Below are positions 27,483 through 36,480 of a stretch of 64,000 bases of DNA, piece by piece. The notes below the pieces were generated by a model that was given only the letters and a program-made list of their open reading frames with translations, did not search any database and had not been told where the DNA came from. Numbering within the stretch: position 1 is the stretch's first letter; the number at the start of each line of letters is the position of its first letter. Location of the stretch: positions 62,001 through 126,000 of the forward strand of contig NZ_UUPU01000008.1 in the NCBI RefSeq assembly GCF_900591205.1, read 5' to 3'. A program made the position numbers and the translations under genes. The stretch comes from Pseudomonas viridiflava. Its GTDB lineage: Bacteria > Pseudomonadota > Gammaproteobacteria > Pseudomonadales > Pseudomonadaceae.

Positions 27483-28685
27483 TCACTGCAGGCCGGAGAG
27501 GCCAAGGGCTGGGTCGATTCCATCGAGTGCAACGGCCAGAGCCTTGGCCTTGTCCGCGATCTGCTGGCGCTGATCGGCGGTGACGCTGTCATACGTGGCG
27601 TAGCCTTTGTTCACTTTGAAGCCTTGCAACTCGGTATCGAAGGCGGCCAGGGCGCTGTCGATTTTCGGCAACAGGTCGGCAGCGGATTTGCTCAGCAACG
27701 GACGCATCAGCTCGACCACCTTGTGCGCGGCTTCGAGGTTGGCGGCAAAGCCATTCAGGTCGACGTGGCTGTAGCGTTCCTCCTCACCGCTGACGGCACG
27801 CACATCCGCCAGGCTGTTGAGGTTGCGCACCACGATGCCGACCAGTTGCTCCGGCGGCAGGGACTGGGCCAGCAACTGTTGTTTGAGCGCGCTGACATCC
27901 GTGACCAGACGCTGCGCAACCGGGGCCAGGCCGTCGAGGCTGCGTTGCTGGAACAGGCTGTATTCAAGGCGATGGAAGCCGCTGAAGGCCGGGTCCTGTT
28001 CGCGCTTTTCAAAGTAGTCGGCACGGGCATTGATGGCGTTGTCCAGCTCCGCCAGGCGCTGCGAGGCCGGGGCCAGTCGCTGGTAAGCTTCGCGGGCAGG
28101 GACATACAGCGCCTGAGCCTGGGCCAGGTCACCGGCGGCGATGGCGTGTTGCAGGGCGGTCACAGCCTTGACCAAGGCGCTGCCCTGGCTGCTCAAGTAC
28201 ACGCGAAACTCCGACAGCGGCCCGATAAACGCCACCATCGACGGCTTCGCCTTGGCTTGGGCGTCGGATTCGGCCGTTGGCGTCACATGCAGGGTGCCAC
28301 GCGGGTTGCTCAGCAGGCCACAGGTGATCGCATAGTCGCCGGGCAGCAGGTTGGCGTTAATCACCTGGCTCAGGCCGGGGGCGATGTTCTCGCGCTCTTC
28401 GACCACCAGCACACCGTCGAGGATTTCCCATTCCACCGCCCGATCGGAGCGGTTGATGATCCGGAAGCTGGCGCGCCCGGCGGGCACCGTCAGTGCATTC
28501 GGCTCGCAGGCGTGGCCATGGATGGTCACGGCGATTTCATTGTGGTTGGTCTGGCGCTTGCTGGCGGCCAGTTGCGAGGCGTAGTAGAACAGGCCACCGG
28601 CGGCGATCATCACGACCACCGAGCCCGCCACGGCCCAGCGCAAGGCGCGGGGTGGCGACGCCGGTTGAGGGGTTGGGTTGGACAA
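27483..28685 (-). CDS. efeO: Iron-binding EfeO with cupredoxin and imelysin domains
   Basis: A 400-residue protein tethered by an N-terminal hydrophobic helix (about 15-37). Residues 45-135 form the cupredoxin domain, with GHACEPNALTVPAG and the Cys of YAITCGLL as candidate metal ligands. Residues about 150-395 are the M75 imelysin domain, with GFHRLEYSLF as the GxHxxE motif and GEEERYSHVDLNGF. It captures ferrous or ferric iron in the periplasm for the EfeU permease, whose stop lies 10 bases upstream of its start. Classical full-length EfeO. Confidence 0.93.
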   Translation of the reverse strand: MSNPTPQPASPPRALRWAVAGSVVVMIAAGGLFYYASQLAASKRQTNHNEIAVTIHGHACEPNALTVPAGRASFRIINRSDRAVEWEILDGVLVVEERENIAPGLSQVINANLLPGDYAITCGLLSNPRGTLHVTPTAESDAQAKAKPSMVAFIGPLSEFRVYLSSQGSALVKAVTALQHAIAAGDLAQAQALYVPAREAYQRLAPASQRLAELDNAINARADYFEKREQDPAFSGFHRLEYSLFQQRSLDGLAPVAQRLVTDVSALKQQLLAQSLPPEQLVGIVVRNLNSLADVRAVSGEEERYSHVDLNGFAANLEAAHKVVELMRPLLSKSAADLLPKIDSALAAFDTELQGFKVNKGYATYDSVTADQRQQIADKAKALAVALDGIDPALGLSGLQ

Positions 28686-28695
28686 GGGACGGTCC

Positions 28696-29541
28696 TTACT
28701 GGCTGGAAACGGAAGAAGAGGTGGCGGCAGGCTTGGCCGGGGCCGCGGGCAGGAAGAACATCACCAGGGCCACCACCAGGTAAATCAGATAGGCGCCCAG
28801 GGTGCTGATGGTCGGTGCTTCCTGGTAGCCGAACATCCCGGCCAGCACTGAGCCCAACGGGCTGTCCATCGGCAGCACGGCGCTGAAATCGAACAGCACG
28901 GTTTGCAGGTGGTTCCACACTCCGGCTTCGTGCAGCGCCTGCACCGAGTTGGCCAGGATGCCGGCGGCCACCACCAGGATAAACAGACCGGTCCAGCGAA
29001 AGAACGCGCCGAGGTTCAGGCGCATGCTGCCGCTGTAGATCAGGAAACCCACGATAATCGCCAGGATCAGGCCGAGCAGGGCGCCAATCGGTGCGCCGGG
29101 GCCTTCGCTCTGCTGAAATACGGCGAGCAGGAAAAACACGGTTTCGAGACCTTCACGGGCCACGGCAAAAAACACCATCAGGATCAGCGCTGTCACCTGG
29201 TGTTTGGAGCCGGCCAAGGCGTGATCGAGGGATTCGTGCAGGGAATGCTTGATGGAGCGCGCCACCTTGCGCATCCAGAACACCATGGAGCTGAGGATGC
29301 CCACGGCCACCAGGCCGACAATGCCTTCGAACAGTTCCTGCTGCTTTTGCGGGAATTCCGCACTGACCAGCTCCAGGCCACCGCCAACCAACAGCGCCAG
29401 CGCCGCCGCCAGGAAAACCCCAACCCACACGGCCGGCATCCATTGGCCGCGCCCGGTCTGTTGCAGGTAACTGGCAATGATGCCAACGATCAGAGCGGCT
29501 TCAATGCCTTCGCGCAGCATGATTAGAAAAGGAACGAGCAT
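28696..29541 (-). CDS. efeU: FTR1-family iron permease EfeU
   Basis: A 281-residue inner-membrane permease with about seven helices. Both iron-binding REXXE motifs are present: REGIE (about residue 9) and REGLE (about 131). The ATG at 29541 gives the standard opening MLVPFLIMLREG; another Met at 29556 is possible. It is the first gene of the efe operon, transcribed away from the AraC gene, and a Fur-box-like site lies about 40 bp upstream. The tail is Pro/Ala/Ser-rich. It imports iron across the inner membrane, driven by EfeO/EfeB. Confidence 0.95.
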   Translation of the reverse strand: MLVPFLIMLREGIEAALIVGIIASYLQQTGRGQWMPAVWVGVFLAAALALLVGGGLELVSAEFPQKQQELFEGIVGLVAVGILSSMVFWMRKVARSIKHSLHESLDHALAGSKHQVTALILMVFFAVAREGLETVFFLLAVFQQSEGPGAPIGALLGLILAIIVGFLIYSGSMRLNLGAFFRWTGLFILVVAAGILANSVQALHEAGVWNHLQTVLFDFSAVLPMDSPLGSVLAGMFGYQEAPTISTLGAYLIYLVVALVMFFLPAAPAKPAATSSSVSSQ

Positions 29542-29581
29542 TCGCCACCACAGCATAACTAGATAGGGTGCTAATTTGTAA

Positions 29582-29600
29582 CATAATGATACTCATTACT
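29582..29600. promoter_or_regulatory. Fur box upstream of efeU
   Basis: Matches 15 of 19 positions of the Fur consensus GATAATGATAATCATTATC, with the core ATAATGATA and TCATTA intact. It lies about 40 bp upstream of efeU, so iron repression of the efe operon is expected. It is also 110 bp from the AraC start. Confidence 0.8.
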
Positions 29601-29709
29601 AAACAAGGAATATTGACGTTTACTGAACACTGGCTGAACGGTGGTGGCGAAGCGCAACCGCCTTTATGATGCACGCCATCTTGTGCGCGACCGGATTGCC
29701 CAACTTCCC

Positions 29710-30732
29710 ATGTCGGAAAAAGACACCATTTCCATCCACCTCGTGCGCGAAGCGCTGTTGCAGAGCTGTGCGCCAGGCGCGGCCAGCGTTGAGGTGCTGA
29801 CCAAAGCCGGGATCGACCCGGCGCTGCTGGCCGAGCCCACCGCACGGGTTTCGGCCACCACCTACGCACGCCTGTGGCGCCTGCTGGCACGGCGCATGGA
29901 TGACGAGTTCTTCGGCATGGACCCGCGCAAACTCAAGTCCGGTAGCCTGGCGTTCCTGTGTCGTGCGGCCATGGCGCAATCGACGCTGGGCGCCAGCCTG
30001 GAAACGGGCCTGGGGTTTTTATCCTTGGTGCTTGAACAACTGCCTGCCCAGTTGGTTCGCCAGCAAAGCCTGACGGAGATCGTGCTGCTGGAGCCTGAAG
30101 TGCAGCCCAAGCGGGCGTTCACCTATTTCACCTATTGGATGATCGTCCACGGTGTGGCCTGCTGGCTGGCCGGGCGGCGGATTCCGATCCTGGCCATCGA
30201 GCTGCGCGGCCCTCAGCCGGATTTCTGTGATGACTACCAGGTAATGTTTTCCGACAACCTGCGGTTCGATCGGCCACGCACGCGCATGATCTTTTCCGCC
30301 GATTGCCTGGACCTGCCGATCAAGCGCAGCGTGGAAGAACTCAAACGCTTCCTGGCCCATGCACCGGCGAACATCCTGGTTAAATACCGCGACCCCGACA
30401 GCCTGGCCACCCGCATCAAACACGACTTGCGCCAGATGCCGCCCGACACCTGGCCCGAAACCGACGGCCTGGCCTCTACCCTGTGTATCTCTGCGTCCAC
30501 ACTGCGTCGCCGTTTGGCCGAAGAAGGGCAGACCTATCAGGGCCTTAAAGACAGTGTGCGCAAGGAGCTGGCGGTTGTGTGGCTGGCCGAGCCGCAGATC
30601 AGCTTTGCCGAGATTGCGCAGCGATTGGGGTTTGCTGATACCAGTTCGTTCTACAAGGCGTTTCGTAAGTGGTCGGGGTCGAATCCGGGGCACTATCGCA
30701 GCCTGATTCTCAATGACGACAGCCGCTCCTGA
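29710..30732 (+). CDS. AraC family regulator with Arabinose_bd-type N-terminal domain
   Basis: A 340-residue regulator. Residues about 20-210 resemble the PF12625 ligand-binding domain of OruR/ArgR-like and virulence AraC regulators (RLWRLLARRMDDEFFGMDPR, GSLAFLCRAAMAQSTLGASLETGLGFL). The C-terminal 100 residues hold the double helix-turn-helix, STLRRRLAEEGQTYQGLKDSVRKELA and FAEIAQRLGFADTSSFYKAFRKWSGSNPGHYR. The ATG at 29710 is preferred; a GTG at 29641 extends it by 23 residues. It diverges from efeU and could respond to a metabolite unrelated to iron. Effector unknown. Confidence 0.88.
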   Translation: MSEKDTISIHLVREALLQSCAPGAASVEVLTKAGIDPALLAEPTARVSATTYARLWRLLARRMDDEFFGMDPRKLKSGSLAFLCRAAMAQSTLGASLETGLGFLSLVLEQLPAQLVRQQSLTEIVLLEPEVQPKRAFTYFTYWMIVHGVACWLAGRRIPILAIELRGPQPDFCDDYQVMFSDNLRFDRPRTRMIFSADCLDLPIKRSVEELKRFLAHAPANILVKYRDPDSLATRIKHDLRQMPPDTWPETDGLASTLCISASTLRRRLAEEGQTYQGLKDSVRKELAVVWLAEPQISFAEIAQRLGFADTSSFYKAFRKWSGSNPGHYRSLILNDDSRS

Positions 30733-30868
30733 CAGACGCTGGAGTTTACTGAGTAGCCCTTTTCCCAAAGTTAAAAAAGCCCCTGAAATCCAGGCGCTAA
30801 ACCCACGACAACCCGACAACGCGTTCCTTACATTTCGCGGCCATCTCCATTCGACAAGGACCGAATGC

Positions 30869-31366
30869 ATGGCTCAGCCTTATGCGTTTATCAACGAGCG
30901 GCCGCAAACCTCGGTCGAACTCAAGGCCCGTCTTGACTTAAGCAAGTCGGCTACCGAAAAGTTCGACCTGCTGAATAACCACATCCGCAATGTCGTGGTG
31001 TTACCCGGCCAACTGGTGATTATCGGGGACCCCACGACGGCGATGTGTACGCCGGAGGAAAACCGCTTGAAACAAGTGGCCTGGAGCATCCGCCACAGCG
31101 TGATGGCCGAAGGCGGCGCTGACTTTGCGTTGCACAACTATGACCTGCTGCAAAAACTGCTGGGCTATACCTCGCTCGGAGTGGGCACGGCGGGGGATGC
31201 TTGGAATCGCCACCTGACGGCCATCGTCAAAACCCTGGAAGAGATTGAGGCGTTGCACAAACAGTCCCTGCGCCGAGGTGGCGGGGCTGCGCGAGATGAG
31301 TTTCTGGCGCGCCGGCAAGTGCTGTTTTCCCGACTGGAAGCGCAGATGCGCGATTGGGGGGAGTAA
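30869..31366 (+). CDS. Uncharacterised 165-aa protein, possibly the truncated N-terminus of a toxin
   Basis: Starts at ATG 30869 with AAGGA eight bases upstream; an open frame further upstream to 30713 overlaps the AraC gene and is unlikely. The text (VVLPGQLVIIGDPTTAMCTPEE, LKQVAWSIRHSVM, LLGYTSLGVGTAGDAWNRHLTAIVKTLEEIEALHKQSL, FLARRQVLFSRLEAQM) is helical and resembles, from memory, the conserved front part of longer Pseudomonas pore-forming or contact-type toxins. The reading frame simply stops after the last helix. No signal peptide. A small membrane protein follows at 38 bases, as an immunity gene would. Function unproven. Confidence 0.6.
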   Translation: MAQPYAFINERPQTSVELKARLDLSKSATEKFDLLNNHIRNVVVLPGQLVIIGDPTTAMCTPEENRLKQVAWSIRHSVMAEGGADFALHNYDLLQKLLGYTSLGVGTAGDAWNRHLTAIVKTLEEIEALHKQSLRRGGGAARDEFLARRQVLFSRLEAQMRDWGE

Positions 31367-31404
31367 AGGTGGGGCGCTCGGTGAGTATTTAGGTGAGAAA
31401 GTTT

Positions 31405-31794
31405 ATGAATATTGACTACTTGTTCAACCAACCTCTGAAGTTGTGGTTGGCTGCAGGCGCCATGAGTCTGCTGCTTATTATCAATCTGCTTGGCTTTTTC
31501 CTGGTATGTAGACGTCTGGATGAAATGGAGGGCTATTTAGACAAATGCAGCCTTGTCACCTTTAGCAAAAGGTTCTGGGGGAATTCGTTACGAGGGAGGA
31601 TGGTTCGACTTTGCGCAGTCATGGCGACCGTTACAATGCCATCGTGGAACATAAGGCGCGGTGTTCTGGACCGCCAGCAAGTGCAGGACTTCCCCCAAGG
31701 TCTTAAATATTTGCTTCGGAGCATGATGTTTAGCGGCACGCTTCTTCTAATGGTTGCCACCGCCGACACCGTCTATGAATGGCTACGCCACTAA
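31405..31794 (+). CDS. Small two-helix membrane protein, candidate immunity protein
   Basis: 129 residues from ATG 31405, preceded by AGGTGAG at seven bases; a GTG at 31393 lies inside that site. Two hydrophobic helices are visible, LWLAAGAMSLLLIINLLGFF (about 10-33) and MMFSGTLLLMVATADTVY (about 103-122), separated by a basic, Cys-containing cytoplasmic stretch. Base composition is lower in GC than its neighbours, suggesting transfer. Its place directly behind the toxin-like gene and its small membrane form suggest an immunity protein to a pore-former, but I do not recognise the family. Confidence 0.6.
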   Translation: MNIDYLFNQPLKLWLAAGAMSLLLIINLLGFFLVCRRLDEMEGYLDKCSLVTFSKRFWGNSLRGRMVRLCAVMATVTMPSWNIRRGVLDRQQVQDFPQGLKYLLRSMMFSGTLLLMVATADTVYEWLRH

Positions 31795-31796
31795 CC

Positions 31797-31831
31797 AAAA
31801 AAAAGCCCCGTGACCGAATGGACCACGGGGC
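31797..31831 (-). terminator. Terminator of mexEF-oprN
   Basis: On the minus strand, a GCCCCGTG / CACGGGGC stem with an 11-base loop is followed by eight T residues, 43 nt after the oprN stop. A strong rho-independent terminator; it also lies just after the convergent small membrane gene. Confidence 0.88.
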
Positions 31832-31873
31832 AAAAAATTGGCTGGATGCGACCAACCAAAGGAGCTCTTTACC

Positions 31874-33289
31874 TCACTTGCTGCTGGCCACCACCGTATC
31901 CGGCTGCCAGCCACCACCCAACGCCTTGTAGATCGCGACAATGCCGCGATACAGGTCCACTTCGGCCTGGGCTTGGGAGTCTTCGGCGGCCAGGCGTTCG
32001 CGCTGTGCGTCGAGCAATACCAGGAAGTCCACCGTCCCTTCGCGATAGCGGATCGCAGCCAGGTCGGCGGCGGCGCGGCTGGACTCACTCTGACGGATCA
32101 GCGATACCAGGCGCTGTTGGCGTTTGCCGTAATCACTGAAGGCATTTTCCGATTCTTCCAGCGCCAGCAGCACCTGCTGCTCATAGGTCGCCAGGGCGCC
32201 ATCCGCTTCGGCATTCGCACCGCGCAAGCGCGCACGCACGCTGCCCAGGTCAAAGGCGGCCCAGGTAATGCTTGGGCCCAGGGACCAGGCATTCGCGGCC
32301 GCCGAGCCGATCTGCGAGCCACGCCCGGCGGTAAAGCCGAGGAAGCCGCTGAGGCTGACCCGTGGGAACAGGTCGGCCTTTGCCACGCCGATACGCGCAG
32401 TGGCGGCGGCGAGTTTGCGTTCGGCGCTGAGGATGTCCGGGCGACGTTGCAGCAATTGCCCTGGGTCGCCGATCGGCAACGCCTTGGCAATCGCCGGCAG
32501 GTCTTTGGGGCTCAGGTCTACGCTGAGCTTGTCGGGGCGCTGGCCGAGCAGGGTGGCGATGCGGTTACGCTCGCGCACTTGTTCGGCTTGCAGTTGCGGC
32601 ACGCTGGCTTCTACTGCTGCGAGGCGTGCGTCGGCGCGCTCCACATCCAGTTGGTCGCCGACGCCGGCATCACGCAGGCTTACGGTGATGGTGCGCGATT
32701 CCTGCTGGTTCTTCAGGTTGTCCAGGGCGATGCGTTCACGCAGCTGGGCACCGCGCAGCTGGCCGTAGGCATCCACCAACTCGGCAATCATGGTGACTTG
32801 CAGTTGATACAGATCCGCTTCGGCAACCTGCTGGTCAGCGTCGCTGGCTTCCAGGTTGCGACGGATACGCCCGAACAAGTCGACTTCCCAGGCCATGTCC
32901 AGGCCCAGGTCGTAGCGCTCGCTGTTGACGCGCTGGGTGGTCTGGCCCGGGATCTGGCCTTTGCCCACGTCGCTGCTGACGCGGCTGGTGACCACCGGCA
33001 TGATGTCGTTGGCTGCGTCATCACGGATGGCGCGGGCCGCCCGCAGGCGGGCAAACGCTACACGCAGGTCACGGTTGCCGCTCAGCGACTGGGTGACCAG
33101 TTGGTCCAGGGTCGGGTCGTCGAACTGCTGCCACCAGATGCCTTCATATTTGGCATGGTCATAGCTTTTGGTGTCGGCGGCGGCCGTGATGTTGGCCGCC
33201 TCCAGGTTCTGGGTTTTGTAGTCCGGGCCTACGGCACAGGCGCTCAGCGCCAGGACCAGCAAGCTCGGCAGAAAGACTTTCACACTCAT
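31874..33289 (-). CDS. oprN: Outer-membrane efflux lipoprotein OprN
   Basis: A 471-residue TolC-like channel of the NodT lipoprotein family. The signal ends in the lipobox LALSAC, acylated at the Cys and followed by AVGPDY. Both duplicated OEP repeats are present, with landmarks WWQQFDDPTLDQLV, SLSGNRDLRVAFARLRAARA, ERYDLGLDMAWEVDLFGRIRR and FPRVSLSGFLGFTAGRGSQIGS. It matches P. aeruginosa OprN closely from memory. It overlaps mexF by 4 bp (ATGA) and ends the operon at a strong terminator. It gives the MexEF pump its exit through the outer membrane. Confidence 0.94.
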   Translation of the reverse strand: MSVKVFLPSLLVLALSACAVGPDYKTQNLEAANITAAADTKSYDHAKYEGIWWQQFDDPTLDQLVTQSLSGNRDLRVAFARLRAARAIRDDAANDIMPVVTSRVSSDVGKGQIPGQTTQRVNSERYDLGLDMAWEVDLFGRIRRNLEASDADQQVAEADLYQLQVTMIAELVDAYGQLRGAQLRERIALDNLKNQQESRTITVSLRDAGVGDQLDVERADARLAAVEASVPQLQAEQVRERNRIATLLGQRPDKLSVDLSPKDLPAIAKALPIGDPGQLLQRRPDILSAERKLAAATARIGVAKADLFPRVSLSGFLGFTAGRGSQIGSAAANAWSLGPSITWAAFDLGSVRARLRGANAEADGALATYEQQVLLALEESENAFSDYGKRQQRLVSLIRQSESSRAAADLAAIRYREGTVDFLVLLDAQRERLAAEDSQAQAEVDLYRGIVAIYKALGGGWQPDTVVASSK

Positions 33290-36200
33290 TGCTGTGCCTC
33301 CAGCTTCAGGGCCTTGGCCGCTTTGCGCGCCTCCTGGCGCTCCACATAGCGACGGATCAGTACGTAGAACACTGGCGTCAGCAACAGACCGAAGAAGGTC
33401 ACCCCGATCATCCCGGAGAACACCGCCACGCCCATGGCATGCCGCATCTCGGCACCCGCACCGCTGGACAACACCAGAGGCACCACACCCATGATGAACG
33501 CGAACGAGGTCATCAGGATCGGCCGCAGGCGCAGGCGGCAGGCTTCCAGCACCGCGGCGAGCGGGTCGAGACCTTCCTGCTGTTTATCCTTGGCGAACAC
33601 GACGATCAGAATCGCGTTCTTACACGCCAGGCCCACCAGTACGATCAAGCCGATCTGCGTGAAGATGTTGTTGTCGCCGCCCGAGATAATCACCCCGGTA
33701 ATGGCCGACAGCAGCGTCATCGGTACGATCAGGATCACCGCCAGCGGCAGGCTCCAGCTTTCGTACTGGGCGGCCAATACCAGGAACGCCAGCAGGACGC
33801 AGAGCGGGAACACGAACAGCGCAGTGTTGCCCGAGAGGATTTGCTGATAAGTCAGGTCGGTCCACTCGTAGGTCATGCCGTTGGGCAGTTCATCCTTCAA
33901 CAGTTTTTCAATTGCCGCCTGGGCCTGGCCGGAGCTGTAGCCCGGTGCGGCGTTGCCGTTGATTTCAGCGGTGATAAAGCCGTTGTAGTGCATCACGCGG
34001 TCCGGGCCCGAGGTGTCGCTGACCTTGATAAAGGTCGCCAACGGGATCATCTCGCCTTTGTTGTTACGCACTTTCAGCTGGCCGATCTGATCGGAGTCCT
34101 GGCGGAACTGTTGCTCGGCCTGCACGTTGACCTGGTAGGTACGACCAAAGCGGTTGAAGTCGTTGGCATACAACGAACCCAGATAGACCTGCAGGGTGTC
34201 GAAGATGTCGCTGATCGCCACGCCGTGGGTCTTGGCCTTTTCGCGGTCGATGGCGGCATCGACTTGCGGCACGTTGACCGTGTAACTGGTGAACAGACCG
34301 AACAGCTCCGGCACACCGTGGCTCTTGGTGATGACGTTTTGCACTTCTTTGTACAGCTCGTCATAGCCGAGGTTGCCACGGTCTTCGATCTGCAGACGGA
34401 ACCCGCCGATCGTACCCAGGCCCTGTACCGGCGGCGGTGGGAAGATCGCCATGTAGGCTTCTTCAATGTTGGCGTATTGGCCATTCAACGCACCGGCAAT
34501 CGCACCGGCGGACATGCTCGCATCTTTGCGCTCATCGAACGGCTTCAAGGTCACGAACACGATGCCGCTGTTCGGGCTGTTGGTGAAACCGTTGATCGAC
34601 AGGCCAGGGAACGCAATCGCGCTTTCCACGCCAGGTTGTTTCAGGGCGATGTCCGACATGCGCTTCATCACGCTTTCGGTGCGGTCCAGGCTCGCGGCGT
34701 CCGGCAGTTGGGCGAAGGCCACCAGGTATTGCTTGTCCTGAGCCGGTACGAAACCGGTCGGGGTATGGGCAAACCCGAAGAAGGTCAGCACCATCAGGCC
34801 GGCGTATACAAACAGGGCAATGCCACTGCCGCGAATCACCCGGCGCACGGTGCCCACGTAGCCATGGCTGGCCTTTTCGAAAAAGCGGTTGAAAGGACGG
34901 AACAGCCAGCCGCCAAAAAGCTTGTCGAGGACCTTCGAGAAGCGATCCTTGGGCGCATCGTGACCGCGCAGCAACACGGCGGCCAGGGCAGGGGACAGCG
35001 TCAGCGAGTTGAACGCCGAGATCACCGTCGAGATCGCGATGGTCAAGGCGAACTGTTTGTAGAACTGCCCGGTCAAGCCACTGATAAAGGCGGCGGGGAT
35101 GAACACCGCGCACAGCACCAGTGCCGTGGCGATAATCGGGCCGGTCACTTCGCTCATGGCTTTTTCAGTCGCCTGGAACGGCTCCAGGCCCAGCTCGATA
35201 TTGCGCTCGACGTTCTCCACTACCACGATCGCGTCGTCCACCACGATGCCGATGGCCAGTACCAAGCCGAACAAGGACAGGGCGTTGAGCGAGAACCCGA
35301 ACAGGTGCATCACCGCAAACGTACCGATCAACGATACCGGCACCGCCACCAACGGAATAATCGAGGCGCGCCAGGTCTGCAGGAACAGAATCACCACCAG
35401 CACCACGAGGATCAGCGCTTCGAACAGGGTGTGCACCACCGCTTCGATGGAGCCGCGTACAAAGATCGTCGGGTCATAGGCGATGCGGTAATCCATGCCC
35501 GCCGGGAAGCTCTTTTTCAGCTCGGCCATTTTGCTGCGCACATCGTTGGAGATGTCGATGGCATTGGAACCGGGGCGCTGGAAAATCGGAATCGCTACGG
35601 CAGGCTGGTTATCAATCAGTGAGCGCAGCGCGTATTGGCTGGACCCGAGCTCGACCCGTGCGATGTCCTTGAGGCGCGTGATTTCACCGTTGTCGCCGGC
35701 GCGAATCACAATGTTCTCGAACTCTTCCTCAGTGACCAGACGGCCCTGGGTATTCACCGACAACTGGAAGCTGGTATCCGACGGCGCAGGCTGGGCGCCG
35801 AGTGCGCCGGCTGCGACCTGACGGTTCTGCTCGCGGATCGCGTTGACCACATCGGTCGCGGTCAGGTTGCGTGAGGCCGTCTTGTTCGGGTCGAGCCATA
35901 CGCGCAGGGAGTAGTCGCCCATGCCGAACAACTGCACGTCGCCCACGCCGCCCAGGCGGGCCAGCTCATCCTTGATGTTGAGGATCGCGTAGTTGGACAG
36001 GTACAGCATGTCGTAGCGCTGATCCGGGGAGGTCAAGTGCACCACCATGGTCAGGTCGGGGGATGCCTTGTCCACGGTGATACCGATGCGCGTCACTTCC
36101 TCAGGCAGTTTGGGCTGAGTCCGGGTCACACGGTTTTGCACCTGCACCTGCGCGTTATCCAGGTCGGTGCCCAGGGCGAAGGTGATGGTCAGCGTCAGCT

Positions 36201-36465
36201 TGCCGTCGGCGGTCGACTGCGAGGACATGTACAGCATGTTCTCGACGCCGGTGATGGCTTGCTCCAACGGAGCAGCCACGGTTTCACCGATGACTTTAGG
36301 GTTGGCGCCCGGGAAGTTGGCGCGTACTACTACAGTCGGCGGCACCACTTCCGGGTATTCGCTGATCGGTAGCTGGAACAGCGAGATCGCACCAGCGATC
36401 AGGATCAACAGCGAGAGCACCGCTGCGAAGATCGGCCGCGAAATGAAGAACTTGGAAAAATTCAT
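33286..36465 (-). CDS. mexF: RND multidrug efflux pump MexF
   Basis: A 1059-residue trimeric proton-driven pump with 12 transmembrane helices and two large periplasmic loops. The start MNFSKFFISRPIFAAVLSLL and the run FQLPISEYPEVVPPTVVVRANFPGANP are nearly identical to P. aeruginosa MexF. The proton-relay aspartates are in [20 protein letters not shown] (helix 4). A FADKxQ-like change, VFAKDKQQEG, is seen where the family usually has EFA. Substrates of MexEF-OprN include chloramphenicol, fluoroquinolones and quinolone signal precursors in P. aeruginosa. Middle gene of the operon, 15 bases after mexE. Confidence 0.97.
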   Translation of the reverse strand: MNFSKFFISRPIFAAVLSLLILIAGAISLFQLPISEYPEVVPPTVVVRANFPGANPKVIGETVAAPLEQAITGVENMLYMSSQSTADGKLTLTITFALGTDLDNAQVQVQNRVTRTQPKLPEEVTRIGITVDKASPDLTMVVHLTSPDQRYDMLYLSNYAILNIKDELARLGGVGDVQLFGMGDYSLRVWLDPNKTASRNLTATDVVNAIREQNRQVAAGALGAQPAPSDTSFQLSVNTQGRLVTEEEFENIVIRAGDNGEITRLKDIARVELGSSQYALRSLIDNQPAVAIPIFQRPGSNAIDISNDVRSKMAELKKSFPAGMDYRIAYDPTIFVRGSIEAVVHTLFEALILVVLVVILFLQTWRASIIPLVAVPVSLIGTFAVMHLFGFSLNALSLFGLVLAIGIVVDDAIVVVENVERNIELGLEPFQATEKAMSEVTGPIIATALVLCAVFIPAAFISGLTGQFYKQFALTIAISTVISAFNSLTLSPALAAVLLRGHDAPKDRFSKVLDKLFGGWLFRPFNRFFEKASHGYVGTVRRVIRGSGIALFVYAGLMVLTFFGFAHTPTGFVPAQDKQYLVAFAQLPDAASLDRTESVMKRMSDIALKQPGVESAIAFPGLSINGFTNSPNSGIVFVTLKPFDERKDASMSAGAIAGALNGQYANIEEAYMAIFPPPPVQGLGTIGGFRLQIEDRGNLGYDELYKEVQNVITKSHGVPELFGLFTSYTVNVPQVDAAIDREKAKTHGVAISDIFDTLQVYLGSLYANDFNRFGRTYQVNVQAEQQFRQDSDQIGQLKVRNNKGEMIPLATFIKVSDTSGPDRVMHYNGFITAEINGNAAPGYSSGQAQAAIEKLLKDELPNGMTYEWTDLTYQQILSGNTALFVFPLCVLLAFLVLAAQYESWSLPLAVILIVPMTLLSAITGVIISGGDNNIFTQIGLIVLVGLACKNAILIVVFAKDKQQEGLDPLAAVLEACRLRLRPILMTSFAFIMGVVPLVLSSGAGAEMRHAMGVAVFSGMIGVTFFGLLLTPVFYVLIRRYVERQEARKAAKALKLEAQQ

Positions 36466-36480
36466 CTTGAGTCGTATCCC

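Noticed and set aside
30713..30868. Upstream extension of the 165-aa protein
   Set aside because: The extra 52 residues overlap the AraC gene and lack a ribosome site, while ATG 30869 has AAGGA at eight bases.
33289..35622. 777-aa plus-strand frame opposite mexF
   Set aside because: Antisense shadow of a near-identical MexF; low-complexity His/Gln/Arg sequence with no start site.
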